DNA from: Sphingomonas folli
GTDB lineage: Bacteria > Pseudomonadota > Alphaproteobacteria > Sphingomonadales > Sphingomonadaceae
Assembly: GCF_019429525.1 (NCBI RefSeq)
Contig: NZ_JAHXZL010000004.1
Span: forward strand, 1-64,000
Length of the DNA: 64,000 bases
Reading direction: 5' to 3'
Of the stretch, positions 41,919 to 51,607 are shown piece by piece. The notes below the pieces were generated by a model. That model was given only the letters and a program-made list of their open reading frames with translations, was not told the origin of the DNA and did not search any database. The position numbers and the translations under genes were made by a program. Positions within the stretch are counted from its first letter, which is position 1, and each line of letters opens with the position of its first letter.

Positions 41919-43084
41919 GTATCGAGCAGACCGGCGAGCAGAGCGGCCGCGGCGCCACCGTCCCGGTGCGGCTGGGCGAGCGCAGCTACGACGTGGTGAT
42001 CGAGGCCGGGCTGCTGGCCCGCGCCGGCGAGCTGCTCGCCCCGCTCGCGGGCAGACGGCCGCTGGTGATCGTCGCCGACGTCAACGTCGCCGACCATCTC
42101 GCCGCGCTGGGCAGCGCCCTCGACGCGGTCGGCGTCGGCCACCGCTCGATCGTGCTGCCCGCCGGCGAAGGGTCGAAGAGCTGGGCGACGCTGGAGAAGC
42201 TCACCGATCAGCTGCTCGCGCTCGGGGTGGAGCGCGGCGACCATGTCGTGGCGCTGGGCGGCGGCGTGATCGGCGACCTGGTCGGTTTCGCCAGCGCGAT
42301 CCTCAAGCGCGGCTGCCGCTTCGTCCAGATCCCCACCACCTTGCTGGCGCAGGTCGACTCCTCGGTCGGCGGCAAGACCGGGATCAACGCGCGCGCGGGC
42401 AAGAACCTGATCGGCGCCTTCCACCAGCCGCGGTTGGTGCTGATCGACCCCGACGTGCTCGACACGCTACCCGCGCGACAGGTCCGCGCCGGCTATGCGG
42501 AGGTGGTCAAATACGGGCTGATCGACGACGCCGACTTCTTCGCCTGGTGCGAGCGCCACGGCGCCGCGCTGCTCGCCGGCGACCCGGTGGCGCGCACCCA
42601 TGCGATCGCGCACGCGGTCGCCGCCAAGGCGCGCATCGTCGCCGAGGACGAGCACGAGACCAGCGGGCGCCGCGCCTTGCTCAACCTCGGCCACACCTTC
42701 GGCCACGCGCTCGAGGCGGAGGCCGGCTTCAGCGACCGGCTGCTCCACGGCGAGGCCGTGGCGGCAGGCTGCGCGCTCGCCTTCGCTTTCTCCGCCGCCA
42801 CCGGCCGCTGTGCCCCCGCGGACGCCGAGCGCGTCGCGGCGCACTGGCGCGCCAGCGGGCTGCCCGACGGGATCGCCGCGGCAGGCATCGACGCGCCCGC
42901 CGCGCGGCTGGTCGAGCACATGCACCACGACAAGAAGATGGAGGCAGGTGCCCTGCCCTTCCTGCTCGCGCGCGGGATCGGGCAGACCTATCTGGACCGA
43001 GCGGTCGCACTCGGCGAGGTGGAGACCTTCCTCGCCGCCCAGCCCCGCGCCGCGGCGAGCGCCCCGGCGGACGCGACCGGCTGA
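41915..43084 (+). CDS. aroB: 3-dehydroquinate synthase
   Basis: Converts DAHP to 3-dehydroquinate, using NAD and Zn2+. The family segments are LPAGEGSKSWATLEKLTDQLL, ALGGGVIGDLVGFASAILKRGCRFVQIPTTLLAQVDSSVGGKTGIN, and metal ligands in RAGYAEVVKYGLI, LGHTFGHALE and HGEAVAAG. The length, 389 residues, is normal with an acidic tail. The ATG at 41915 is chosen over the far-upstream open frame because it sits directly after aroK with ATGA overlap. Confidence 0.97.
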   Translation: MSIEQTGEQSGRGATVPVRLGERSYDVVIEAGLLARAGELLAPLAGRRPLVIVADVNVADHLAALGSALDAVGVGHRSIVLPAGEGSKSWATLEKLTDQLLALGVERGDHVVALGGGVIGDLVGFASAILKRGCRFVQIPTTLLAQVDSSVGGKTGINARAGKNLIGAFHQPRLVLIDPDVLDTLPARQVRAGYAEVVKYGLIDDADFFAWCERHGAALLAGDPVARTHAIAHAVAAKARIVAEDEHETSGRRALLNLGHTFGHALEAEAGFSDRLLHGEAVAAGCALAFAFSAATGRCAPADAERVAAHWRASGLPDGIAAAGIDAPAARLVEHMHHDKKMEAGALPFLLARGIGQTYLDRAVALGEVETFLAAQPRAAASAPADATG

Positions 43085-43143
43085 GCGGAACGGGCGTCGC
43101 GGGCGGCGGTTGACGTGGCTGAGTTTCCGAAGGAGCGAGCCAC

Positions 43144-43968
43144 ATGCCCTACGTCAAGACGCGCGACGGCACCGACCTGTACGTGAAGGACTGGGGCGAG
43201 GGCCGGCCCGTCGTCCTGCTCCACGGCTGGCCGCTCTCGTCGGACAGCTGGGACCCGCAGATGAAGGCGCTGGCCGACAACGGCTTCCGCGCGATCGCCT
43301 ATGACCGCCGCGGCTTCGGTCGCTCGGGCCAGCCCTGGTCTGGCTACGACTATGACACGCTCACCGATGACCTCAGCGACGTGCTGGAGGCGGCTGGCGC
43401 GACCCAGGACGTGACGCTGGTCGGCTTCTCGATGGGCGGCGGCGAGGTGGCGCGCTACCAGTCGCGCTACGACGGCAAGGGCGTGGTGTCGGCCGCGCTG
43501 ATCAGCTCGGTCGTGCCCTACATGCTGAAGACCGACGACAATCCCGACGGGGTCCCGGAGGACACGCTGCAGGGCATCGCCGACGGTATCCTCAAGGACC
43601 GGCCGAACTTCTTCCGCTCGTTCCTGAAGGATTTCTTCGGGGTGGGCTATGTCACCAGCCCGGTCAGCGAGGCGATGCTCGACTGGGCGTGGCGCCTGAC
43701 GATGCAGGCCGGGCTGCAGCCGACGCTGAAGTGCGCCGAGAGCTTCGGTCACACCGATTTCCGCCCAGACCTCCCCGCTTTCCGCGTGCCGACGCTGGTG
43801 CTGCACGGCACGAGCGACAAGACGGTGCCGATCGACGCCAGCGGGCGCCAGGCCGCCCGCGGCATCCAGGGCGCGCAGCTGGTGGAATATGACGGCGCCC
43901 CGCACGGCCTGTTCGCCACCGAGGGCGAGCGCCTGACGCGCGACCTGCTGACCTTCCTGGGGCGGTAA
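43144..43968 (+). CDS. Alpha/beta hydrolase (non-heme chloroperoxidase/arylesterase type)
   Basis: A 274-residue serine hydrolase of the perhydrolase branch. Key features are HGWPLSSDSWDPQM (oxyanion region), the nucleophile elbow GFSMGGGEVARY, an acidic residue in HGTSDKTVPID and the catalytic His in APHGLFATEGERL. The ATG at 43144 follows GGAG. It is not part of the aro operon: about 59 bases separate it from aroB and it may have its own promoter. The natural substrate is unknown; haloperoxidase activity in such proteins is promiscuous. Confidence 0.9.
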   Translation: MPYVKTRDGTDLYVKDWGEGRPVVLLHGWPLSSDSWDPQMKALADNGFRAIAYDRRGFGRSGQPWSGYDYDTLTDDLSDVLEAAGATQDVTLVGFSMGGGEVARYQSRYDGKGVVSAALISSVVPYMLKTDDNPDGVPEDTLQGIADGILKDRPNFFRSFLKDFFGVGYVTSPVSEAMLDWAWRLTMQAGLQPTLKCAESFGHTDFRPDLPAFRVPTLVLHGTSDKTVPIDASGRQAARGIQGAQLVEYDGAPHGLFATEGERLTRDLLTFLGR

Positions 43969-44026
43969 GAGGAGCGGCGAGCGGACCGTCGCTTTCGCTG
44001 CGGTGGCACCTACCCGCGGCTACTGT

Positions 44027-44054
44027 CGCCACCCCGGCGTTCACCGGGGTGGCG
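44027..44054. terminator. Hairpin between the hydrolase and ftsB
   Basis: An 11-bp perfect stem: CGCCACCCCGG (44027-44037) and CCGGGGTGGCG (44044-44054), loop CGTTCA. It lies in the gap between convergent genes and could act in both directions. No T-run is present. Confidence 0.6.
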
Positions 44055-44105
44055 CAGCAGGTGGGGCCGATGTGAACTTAGAGGCCTCTTACCGTCCTAC
44101 GCCCC

Positions 44106-44450
44106 TCACTTCAGCGGGACGATCACCTCGTCGGGGTGGGCGACGTTGAGTTCCTTGCGCACCAGCTCGTCGACCATGTCGGGATTGGCGTGGCGCGGGT
44201 CGAGCAGCGCGACCCGGTTGCGCAGCATCTCGCGGCGCGCGTCCAGCGCCGAGTAATGCCGCTCGCGCGCCGCCAGCTGGCGCTTATAGTCGCCCAGCGC
44301 GAGCGCGCCGTTGGGCCCCAGCACCGCATAGGCGCCGAAGAACAGCATCACCGCCACCGCCAGCGCGGGCAGCGCGGCGGAGCGGAGCGTGGATCGCAGG
44401 CGATCGGGTTTGCGGGCGGCCATGGCGACGCGATTCTCGCGCGCCGCCAT
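44106..44450 (-). CDS. ftsB: Septum formation initiator family protein (FtsB/DivIC)
   Basis: A bitopic cell-division protein, with one helix (about 25-46) and a coiled-coil periplasmic part (about 52-100) containing LALGDYKRQLAARERHYSALDARREMLRNRVALLDPRHANPDMVDELVRKELN. The length of about 114 residues suits the family. Start choice: ATG 44450 with AAGGAC; ATG 44423 gives a shorter N-terminus. It lies directly downstream of eno, the usual eno-ftsB arrangement of bacteria. Confidence 0.88.
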   Translation of the reverse strand: MAARENRVAMAARKPDRLRSTLRSAALPALAVAVMLFFGAYAVLGPNGALALGDYKRQLAARERHYSALDARREMLRNRVALLDPRHANPDMVDELVRKELNVAHPDEVIVPLK

Positions 44451-44467
44451 GTCCTTGGCAAGCCCCC

Positions 44468-45760
<1,293 letters not shown>

Positions 45761-45880
45761 TTAGCTTGCGCCACAGCGGCGGCGTCGCCGCGTGTAGCGA
45801 TCGCCGCGGCATGCTGCAACGCGAGGGAACCCCCGGCCCCCGGCGCCGGTTGTTCGACTTCGACCAGGGAAGGATAGATC

Positions 45881-46414
45881 ATGGCCGACCAGCAGGACCG
45901 CGACACCGCGCCGATCAGCGACGGCGACATCACGCCGCCGCCCGCGGACGCGAGCTTCACCCCCGCCGCGCCGCTCAAGGACGCCGGCGTCGACTTCTCG
46001 CCCGCGAGCGACGCGGGCGGCGAGACCGGCGGCACCGTCGCCGGCGCCAAGCAGGCGCTGCGCGACAATGTCGCCAAGGGCCGCGAGCAGGCCGCCGACA
46101 AGGCGCGCCTCTTCGCCGAGGACGGCAAGGCCAAGGCGAGCGACGCGCTAGGCCAGCTATCGCAGATGCTGCGCGACGCCGCGCAGCAGGTCGACGAGAA
46201 GCTCGGTGAGCAATACGGCCAATATGCGCGCGGCGCCGCCGACCGCGTGCAGGGCTTCACCAGCGCGATCGACGACAAGAGCGTCGACGACCTGCTCGCC
46301 GACGCGCGCGAGCTGGTGCGCAAGAGCCCGGCGGCGGCGGTGGGTGTCGCGGCCGGCATCGGCTTCGTCGTCGCGCGGCTGCTGAGCGCGGGTCTCGACC
46401 AGCGCGACGCCTGA
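45881..46414 (+). CDS. YqjD/ElaB-like (DUF883-type) membrane-anchored protein
   Basis: A 177-residue protein with a hydrophilic, helical middle (about 50-145) rich in Ala, Lys and Asp and a C-terminal membrane helix (about 148-168, KSPAAAVGVAAGIGFVVARLLS). It resembles ribosome- or envelope-associated ElaB/YqjD proteins in shape; the sequence match is weak. It is followed by holin-X-like and DUF3618 proteins, which mirrors the E. coli yqjD-yqjE-yqjK block. The ATG at 45881 follows GGAAGGA. Confidence 0.72.
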   Translation: MADQQDRDTAPISDGDITPPPADASFTPAAPLKDAGVDFSPASDAGGETGGTVAGAKQALRDNVAKGREQAADKARLFAEDGKAKASDALGQLSQMLRDAAQQVDEKLGEQYGQYARGAADRVQGFTSAIDDKSVDDLLADARELVRKSPAAAVGVAAGIGFVVARLLSAGLDQRDA

Positions 46415-46418
46415 CGCG

Positions 46419-46760
46419 ATGGATCTTCGTGAACCGGTGATCGGGGAGCCCACCATCCCCCATCTCGTCGCGCGGCTCACGCACGACGCGCGCGACGTCG
46501 CACGCGCCGAGATCGCGCTCGCGAAGGCCAAGGCGGGTGCCGCAGCCGCGCGCTACAAGAAGGCCGCGGTCTTGTTCGCCGCGGCCGGCGTGCTCGCACT
46601 CGCCGCGTTGATCACGCTGCTCGTCGGTCTGGTGCTCACGCTGATGACGCTGATCGGCCCAGGCTTGGCCACACTGGCGGTCGTGGGCGTGGTGCTGCTC
46701 GCCGCGCTGGTGCTCGCGCTGGCCGGACGCTCGCGACTGGCCGCGGGGCCGAGCGCGTGA
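46419..46760 (+). CDS. Phage holin family / YqjE-like membrane protein
   Basis: A 113-residue protein with an amphipathic N-terminus (HLVARLTHDARDVARAEIALAKAK) and two membrane helices (about 48-72 and 78-103). It fits the Actinobacterial Holin-X/YqjE (DUF1469) build. The function is unknown and the name holin does not imply phage. It lies 4 bases after the previous gene, and its stop overlaps the start of the next one. Confidence 0.75.
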   Translation: MDLREPVIGEPTIPHLVARLTHDARDVARAEIALAKAKAGAAAARYKKAAVLFAAAGVLALAALITLLVGLVLTLMTLIGPGLATLAVVGVVLLAALVLALAGRSRLAAGPSA

Positions 46761-47032
46761 GCGGCGCCGACGTCACCGCCGCCGCGGCCCGCGCGGCCGA
46801 GGCCCGCGCGCGGCTCAACGGCACCGTGGGTGCGTTGCAGGCGGAGCTGGAACCGCGGCGGCTCGCCAGTGTCGCCAAGGCCGAGGTGCTGGACGGCGGC
46901 AACCGTGCCGCGCGCGCCGGGCTCGAGGCGGCGCGGCGCAACCCCGCCGCTGTCGCGGGTGCCGGGGCGGTGCTGCTCGCGTTCCTCAACCGGAAGCGGA
47001 TCGCGCGCCTGCTCGCCAAGAAGAAACCGTGA
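46757..47032 (+). CDS. DUF3618 family protein
   Basis: A 91-residue protein starting with GTG at 46757 (GTGA overlap with the previous gene). The N-terminal RARLNGTVGALQAELEPRRL pattern is the DUF3618 signature, followed by a hydrophobic helix (about 62-78) and a basic tail RKRIARLLAKKKP. It co-occurs with YqjE-like proteins in proteobacteria, so it is likely part of the same envelope module. Confidence 0.78.
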   Translation: MSGADVTAAAARAAEARARLNGTVGALQAELEPRRLASVAKAEVLDGGNRAARAGLEAARRNPAAVAGAGAVLLAFLNRKRIARLLAKKKP

Positions 47033-47069
47033 GATCAACTTCGTCCGCTAGGCTCAGAGGATAGAGACC

Positions 47070-47525
47070 ATGACCGACCACCAGCATCATGATCATGCCG
47101 ACGGCCACGGCCGCCTGCGCGATGGCGTGGACCAGGCGCGCGACAAGGCGTCGCATGCCTATGAGAGTGCGCGCGAGCGCGCCAGCGAGGCAGCACATGC
47201 CACCGCCGAGACGCTCGAGGCTAACCCGCTGGGGCTGGTCGTCGGGGGGCTCGCGCTGGGCGCGCTCGTCGCCGCGGTGATCCCGCGCGGGCAGCGCGAG
47301 CGGGAATTGCTCGCCCCCGTGGGCAAGAAGGTCAGCGCGGCAGCGACGGCGGCCTTCGCCGCGGCGAAGGAGGCCGGGCGAGGTGAGATCGAGCAGCTCG
47401 GCCTCACCCCCGATGCCGCGCGCGGCCAGGCCAAGTCGCTGTTCCAGGGCGTCGTCAAGGCGGCGACGAGCGCCGGTGCGGCGGCTGCGAAGGCGGGCAA
47501 GGACCAGGTGAAGACCACCAGCTGA
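47070..47525 (+). CDS. Hypothetical helical membrane-associated protein, His-rich N-terminus
   Basis: A 151-residue protein with a His/Asp-rich start (MTDHQHHDHADGHG), a helical acidic/basic stretch (about 18-48), one hydrophobic segment (about 52-70) and a long alanine/lysine tail. No domain is recognised. It sits 37 bases after the DUF3618 gene and probably belongs to the same cluster. The histidines could bind metal, but nothing more is known. Confidence 0.65.
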   Translation: MTDHQHHDHADGHGRLRDGVDQARDKASHAYESARERASEAAHATAETLEANPLGLVVGGLALGALVAAVIPRGQRERELLAPVGKKVSAAATAAFAAAKEAGRGEIEQLGLTPDAARGQAKSLFQGVVKAATSAGAAAAKAGKDQVKTTS

Positions 47526-47611
47526 CCCCTTCTATCGTGCGGCGGGTGGCGCTAAGGCCTGTTCCACCACAGGTGATCGGCACCGCGGCACCGATATCGC
47601 ACGGGAATCAG

Positions 47612-47645
47612 GAGAGCAGTCGCGCGTCGGGCGTCGGCTGCTCTC
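47612..47645. other. Weak hairpin before the DUF4170 gene
   Basis: GAGAGCAG (47612-47619) and CTGCTCTC (47638-47645) form an 8-bp stem around an 18-base loop in the 178-base gap before 47704. It may be a terminator for the preceding cluster or a leader element. Evidence is structural only. Confidence 0.35.
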
Positions 47646-47703
47646 GCCCGTTCGGGTCAGGCGGCGGCGACCGGTCACCGCTCACCCTCTCAGGAGCCGC
47701 CCC

Positions 47704-47922
47704 ATGAGCAAGCTGCACCTCGTCTTCGGTGGACGCGTGACCGATCCGCGCACCCTCGACTTCGCCGACCTCTCGTCGATCGACATCGTCGGCGTGTTCC
47801 CGGACTATGCCAGCGCCGAGAAGGCGTGGCGCGCCGCGGCGCAACGCACCGTCGACGACGCCGAGATGCGATATGTCGTGGTGCACCTGCACCGCCTGCT
47901 GGAGCCCGACCTCACGGCGTGA
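47704..47922 (+). CDS. DUF4170 protein
   Basis: A 72-residue protein with the DUF4170 pattern: MSKLHLVFGGRVTDPRTLDF, GVFPDYASAEKAWRAAAQRTVDDAEMRYVVVHLHRLLEP. It is common in alphaproteobacteria with no known function. The ATG at 47704 follows CAGGAG. The gene stands alone between the envelope cluster and tRNA-Leu. Confidence 0.85.
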   Translation: MSKLHLVFGGRVTDPRTLDFADLSSIDIVGVFPDYASAEKAWRAAAQRTVDDAEMRYVVVHLHRLLEPDLTA

Positions 47923-48048
47923 GGTCGAGCGGGGGAGCCTGCTGCTCGCCCCACATGGCGCGTGATCCCTTCCCGCGCCACCCCGGCGATGGCCGGCGAC
48001 GTGGGAGAGGGAGACGGCTCCCGCGGGGGGAAGATCACCGACGATGCT

Positions 48049-48132
48049 TGGTACGGGCGGTCGGACTCGAACCGACAAGGATTGCTCCGGCGGATTTTGA
48101 GTCCGCTGCGTCTACCATTCCGCCACGCCCGC
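48049..48132 (-). tRNA. tRNA-Leu (anticodon CAA)
   Basis: Minus strand, 84 bases with encoded CCA at the 3' end (48049-48051 side). The acceptor GCGGGCG pairs with CGCCCGT, and the anticodon arm is GCGGACTCAAAATCCGC with CAA. A long variable arm (CGGAGCAATCCTTG) follows and the T-arm GGTTCGAGTCC closes it. Confidence 0.95.
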
Positions 48133-48436
48133 GTGACGCGCGCGCCTTGGCACGGGACGTGCCCCGGCGTCTAGGGTCTGATACGACCTGAGATGGAGCC
48201 GCGCGCCGACCGACCGCCGAGCTTCGGGCCGCGAAGACGCTGGCGGCTCCACCCACCGCTTCCGCGGAAGCACGCTAGGCGATGATCCTTGTCGCTGGAT
48301 CGCCAGCCTGCTCCTGCGCAAGCAGGGGTCAAAGGCCACGCTCTATTTACCCGCGGCCCTGGGCTCCGGCGTTCGCCGGAGCACGGATCAACGGAGATGG
48401 ATCACTAGATCGCGCGCACGCGGCTCGCAAAATGGC
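48133..48436. other. Gene-free region with a dispersed repeat
   Basis: This 304-base stretch lies between tRNA-Leu and a PilZ gene. It holds repeat copy B at 48354-48404 and short hairpin-forming segments. I see no coding sequence. Confidence 0.6.
48354..48404. repeat. Dispersed intergenic repeat, copy B
   Basis: Inverted copy of the element at 17057-17107. The core CTCCGGCGTTCGCCGGAG is a perfect hairpin, flanked by GGCCCTGGG on one side and GGATCAACGGAGATGGATCA on the other. Confidence 0.8.
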
Positions 48437-48757
48437 TCAGTGATGGAGGATCGCGGCCGGGTCGATCAGCTCGTCGAAGGCGACGCCGGCGCGGCGGTCG
48501 ATCTGCCACGCGATCCGCCCGGGGATCCAACCCAGCCCGGCGAGCTCGATCTCGACCGCGCTATCGGGCGCGAGCGGGTGCGGCAGCTCGGCCATCAGCC
48601 CGCCGGTCGAGACGTTGCGCACGCTGACGTCGAAGCCGTCGGCCTGACCCGCCAGTCGCAGGCGGGCGAACATCGCGACCTCGTCACGGCCCCGCAGGTC
48701 CCGACGCTTGTCGGGCTGTCCACCCGGCGCCCGGATCTCGTCGTCTCGCCCACTCAT
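48437..48757 (-). CDS. PilZ-domain protein
   Basis: A 106-residue single PilZ domain that may bind c-di-GMP. RRDLRGRDEVAMFARLRLAG carries the arginine-rich N-terminal motif, and VRNVSTGGLMAELPHPL is the (D/N)xSxxG motif, followed by GRIAWQIDRRAGVAF. The ATG at 48757 is used; a GTG at 48802 would add 15 residues. The GGDEF-EAL protein at 13063-15120 shows that c-di-GMP signalling is present. The partner is unknown. Confidence 0.82.
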   Translation of the reverse strand: MSGRDDEIRAPGGQPDKRRDLRGRDEVAMFARLRLAGQADGFDVSVRNVSTGGLMAELPHPLAPDSAVEIELAGLGWIPGRIAWQIDRRAGVAFDELIDPAAILHH

Positions 48758-48875
48758 GCCGCCCACCGTCGCCAATCGCCCGAAATGCTCCATCCCGTCC
48801 ACCGCCTGCTGATCCGCGCCGAGCCTAGCCGGCGAATAGTTAAGCAGACGTTAGCGCCGGGCCGATCCGCGCGGC

Positions 48876-49358
48876 TCAGTCGTCGCGCGAGACCTTCTCG
48901 TTGCGCTCGTGACGCTCCTGCGCCTCGACCGTCATCGTCGCGATCGGGCGTGCCTCGAGCCGGCCCAGGCTGATCGGCTCGCCGCTCACCTCGCAATAGC
49001 CGTACTCGCCCTCGTCGATGCGACGCAGCGCGGCCTCGATCTTCGAGATCAGCTTGCGCTGGCGATCGCGCGTGCGCAGCTCGAGCGACCAATCGGTCTC
49101 GCTCGCCGCGCGGTCGGTGAGATCGGCCTCGCGCAGTGAATCCACCTGGAGCTGCGACAGCGTGCCCTGCGACTCCCGCAGGATCGCGTCCTTCCAATCG
49201 AGCAGCTTGCGGCGGAAATACGCCTGCTGCCGCGGGTTCATGAACGATTCGTCGGGGCTCGGGCGATAGCCGTCGTTCACCCCCCCGACATCAGCCTCGT
49301 CATTGGCCGCCGCCAGTTTGCCGGGCCCGTCACCGAAACGATTAATCGCCGTCGCCAT
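48876..49358 (-). CDS. dksA: RNA polymerase-binding transcription factor DksA (zinc-less type)
   Basis: Modulates RNA polymerase with ppGpp in the stringent response. The coiled-coil tip residues match E. coli Asp71/Asp74/Ala76 as Asp79, Asp82, Ala84 (ADLTDRAAS), followed by SLELRTRDRQRKLISKIEAALRRIDEGEYGYC. Of the four zinc-finger cysteines only Cys122 is kept; the others are replaced (CEVSGEPI, RPIATMTVEAQE). The length, 160 residues, includes an N-terminal extension. The ATG at 49358 has GGGAG. Zinc-less DksA proteins are known in alphaproteobacteria, and function is probably retained. Confidence 0.92.
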   Translation of the reverse strand: MATAINRFGDGPGKLAAANDEADVGGVNDGYRPSPDESFMNPRQQAYFRRKLLDWKDAILRESQGTLSQLQVDSLREADLTDRAASETDWSLELRTRDRQRKLISKIEAALRRIDEGEYGYCEVSGEPISLGRLEARPIATMTVEAQERHERNEKVSRDD

Positions 49359-49547
49359 CGACTTACTCCCGCTGCGCCCAGGATGTCGTTAGCACCGCTG
49401 TGCGCCCCCTCCGGGGCGCCTATAGTCGCGCGGGCGGGCCACCACAAGCGAACACGCGCGACTAGCCGCGCCGCCCTGTCCAACTCATGAACAGGGTGAC
49501 GCGGCCCGGTGTCCGACGACGGGACGGGCGGCGCGACGCGCGCGCGA

Positions 49548-50057
49548 TCAGGCCGAGAGCAACGCCTGCTCGATGTCCGGGATGGTATGCCCGGTCAGGT
49601 CCTTGCTCAGCTCACCGGTCAACCGCTGGCTGACCTCCTTGTGATAATGTTTGCGCAGCTCTCCGAGCGTCTTGGGCGGCGCGACGACGATCAGCGACTC
49701 GAAGTCGTTGGCGAGCGCGCGCCGCTTGAGCAGGTCGGCCGCCTCGGCGGCGAAACGATCCTCCTCGAGCTGGTGGAAGTCGGTCTCCTCCATGCTGCCG
49801 CGCGAGGGCGCGAACTGCGCGCCCCCGCCCTGCGCGTGGCCCGAGCCGCCCTGCGCCACGCGCGGCGCGCCGGCACCGCTCTGCGTCGAGGAGGCGCCGC
49901 CCGCGGCGTCGCTCTTCTGGTCGCGGTCGGCGGGGTTCACGCGCTCCTCGGCGTGCTCGACGGTGAGGTTGGGGTGAACGTCGTCGCCCTCGTTGCGCAG
50001 GAAGAGCAGCTTGCGCCCGTCCGCCACCAGCACCACCGAGTCATGGGGTACCTGCAT
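49548..50057 (-). CDS. Host attachment protein family
   Basis: A 169-residue protein of the family named for Agrobacterium attachment genes. The core is SVVLVADGRKLLFLRNEGDD at the N-terminus and FAAEAADLLKRRALANDFESLIVVAPPKTLGELRKHYHKEVSQRLTGELSKDLTGHTIPDIEQALL at the C-terminus, a baeRF/eRF1-like fold. The middle (about 45-95) is a Gly/Ala/Gln-rich low-complexity insert. The name does not prove a host role. It is divergent from serS and stands alone. Confidence 0.85.
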   Translation of the reverse strand: MQVPHDSVVLVADGRKLLFLRNEGDDVHPNLTVEHAEERVNPADRDQKSDAAGGASSTQSGAGAPRVAQGGSGHAQGGGAQFAPSRGSMEETDFHQLEEDRFAAEAADLLKRRALANDFESLIVVAPPKTLGELRKHYHKEVSQRLTGELSKDLTGHTIPDIEQALLSA

Positions 50058-50152
50058 CGCTCTATCTCCTCTGTCCGTGCGGGTGTGGGGTCTGAACGCG
50101 GCGGGCGCGCGCCGGGTTGCCTCGTCGCGGCGCCCCCGCCATAGCGCGGCGC

Positions 50153-51448
50153 ATGCACGACATCCGGCTGATCCGCGACGACCCCGACGCCTTCGACGCC
50201 GCGCTGGCGCGGCGCGGTGCTGCTCCCTCGGCCGCGGCGATCGTCGCGCTCGACCGGCGTCGGCGCGAGCTGATCACCGAGGCGCAGGGGGCACAGGCGC
50301 GGCGCAACGAGGCGTCCAAGGCGATCGGCGCGGCCAAGGCGAGCCGCGACGAGGCGACGGCGCAGGCGCTGATGGCGGAAGTCGCCGCACTCAAGCAGCG
50401 GCTCCCCGAGCTGGAGACGGAGGAGGCGCGGCTCGGCGGCGAGCTCGACACGCTGCTCGCCGCGCTGCCCAACCTTCCCTACCCCGACGTGCCCGACGGC
50501 GCCGACGAGGACGACAACCAGCTGGTCCACGCGCGCGGTACGCCCCCCGCGTTCGGGTTCACGCCGCGCGAGCATGACTCGATCGGCCCGGCACTGGGGC
50601 TCGACTTCGAGACCGGCGCGGCGATCGCCGGCTCTCGCTTCACCCTGGTGCGCGGCCCCGCGGCGCGGCTTCAGCGCGCGCTCGGCCAGTTCATGCTCGA
50701 TCGGCTGACGCGCGAGCACGGCTATGAGGAGGTCGCGCCGCCGCTGCTGGTGCGCGACGAGGCGGTGTACGGCACCGGCCAGCTCCCCAAGTTCGCCGAG
50801 GACCTGTTCCGCACCACGGACGGCCGCTGGCTGATCCCCACCGCCGAGGTGTCGCTCACCAACATCGTGCGCGAGCAGATCCTGGGCGAGGACGTGCTGC
50901 CGCTGCGCTTCGCCGCGCTGACGCCATGCTTCCGCTCCGAGGCGGGTGCGGCGGGGCGCGACACGCGCGGCTATATCCGCCAGCACCAGTTCGACAAGGT
51001 CGAGATGGTGTCGATCGTCGCGCCCGAGGCGAGCGAGGCCGAGCACGAGCGGATGACGTCCTGCGCCGAGGGCGTGCTCGACGCGCTCGGCCTGGCCTAT
51101 CGCCGGATGAGATTGTGCGCGGGCGACATGGGCTTCACCGCGGCGCGGACCTACGACCTGGAGGTATGGCTGCCGGGGCAGGCACGCTATCGCGAGATCT
51201 CGAGCTGCTCGACCTGCACCGACTTCCAGGCGCGGCGGATGAACGCGCGCTACCGGCCCGCCAAGGATCACCAGGGGGGCGAGAAAGCGACGCGTTTCGT
51301 CCACACGCTCAACGGCTCGGGGCTGGCGGTGGGGCGCACGCTGGTGGCGGTGCTGGAGAATTACCAGCAGGAGAACGGCGCGGTGGCGGTGCCCGAGGCG
51401 CTGCGGCCGTATCTCGGCGGGCTGACGGTGCTGGAGCCGCGCGCGTGA
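50153..51448 (+). CDS. serS: Seryl-tRNA synthetase
   Basis: Charges tRNA-Ser. It has the N-terminal coiled-coil arm (about 28-110) and the class II catalytic core with motif 2 around [27 protein letters not shown] and motif 3 in [35 protein letters not shown]. The length, 431 residues, is normal. The ATG at 50153 starts [11 protein letters not shown], matching homologs, rather than the upstream ATG at 50117. It is followed by surE after an intergenic repeat region. Confidence 0.97.
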   Translation: MHDIRLIRDDPDAFDAALARRGAAPSAAAIVALDRRRRELITEAQGAQARRNEASKAIGAAKASRDEATAQALMAEVAALKQRLPELETEEARLGGELDTLLAALPNLPYPDVPDGADEDDNQLVHARGTPPAFGFTPREHDSIGPALGLDFETGAAIAGSRFTLVRGPAARLQRALGQFMLDRLTREHGYEEVAPPLLVRDEAVYGTGQLPKFAEDLFRTTDGRWLIPTAEVSLTNIVREQILGEDVLPLRFAALTPCFRSEAGAAGRDTRGYIRQHQFDKVEMVSIVAPEASEAEHERMTSCAEGVLDALGLAYRRMRLCAGDMGFTAARTYDLEVWLPGQARYREISSCSTCTDFQARRMNARYRPAKDHQGGEKATRFVHTLNGSGLAVGRTLVAVLENYQQENGAVAVPEALRPYLGGLTVLEPRA

Positions 51449-51469
51449 GCCGTGCTCGTTCGATCTTCC

Positions 51470-51598
51470 CCGGCCTGGGGGGCGGGACCGCTCGCGAAGC
51501 CAGTGGTGGAAGGGGGCCCCCACGAGCGCGGCGCCTGCGGCAGCCCCCCTCCACCACCCGGCTGCGCCGGGCGGTCCCCCTCCCCATTCTGGGGAGGA
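51470..51598. repeat. Intergenic inverted repeat between serS and surE
   Basis: A GC-rich palindromic stretch with complementary parts near its ends (GGGACCGCTCGCG at left and CGGGCGGTCCCCC at right; GTGGTGGAAGGGG against CCCCCTCCACCAC). It resembles the repeat family seen between genes in sphingomonads. It may end serS transcription or modulate surE. Confidence 0.65.
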
Positions 51599-51607
51599 TC
51601 TGAGGTC

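Noticed and set aside
46419..46760. Phage-related reading of the holin-family gene
   Set aside because: There are no phage structural, lysis or integrase genes nearby; family members of this type are chromosomal envelope proteins.
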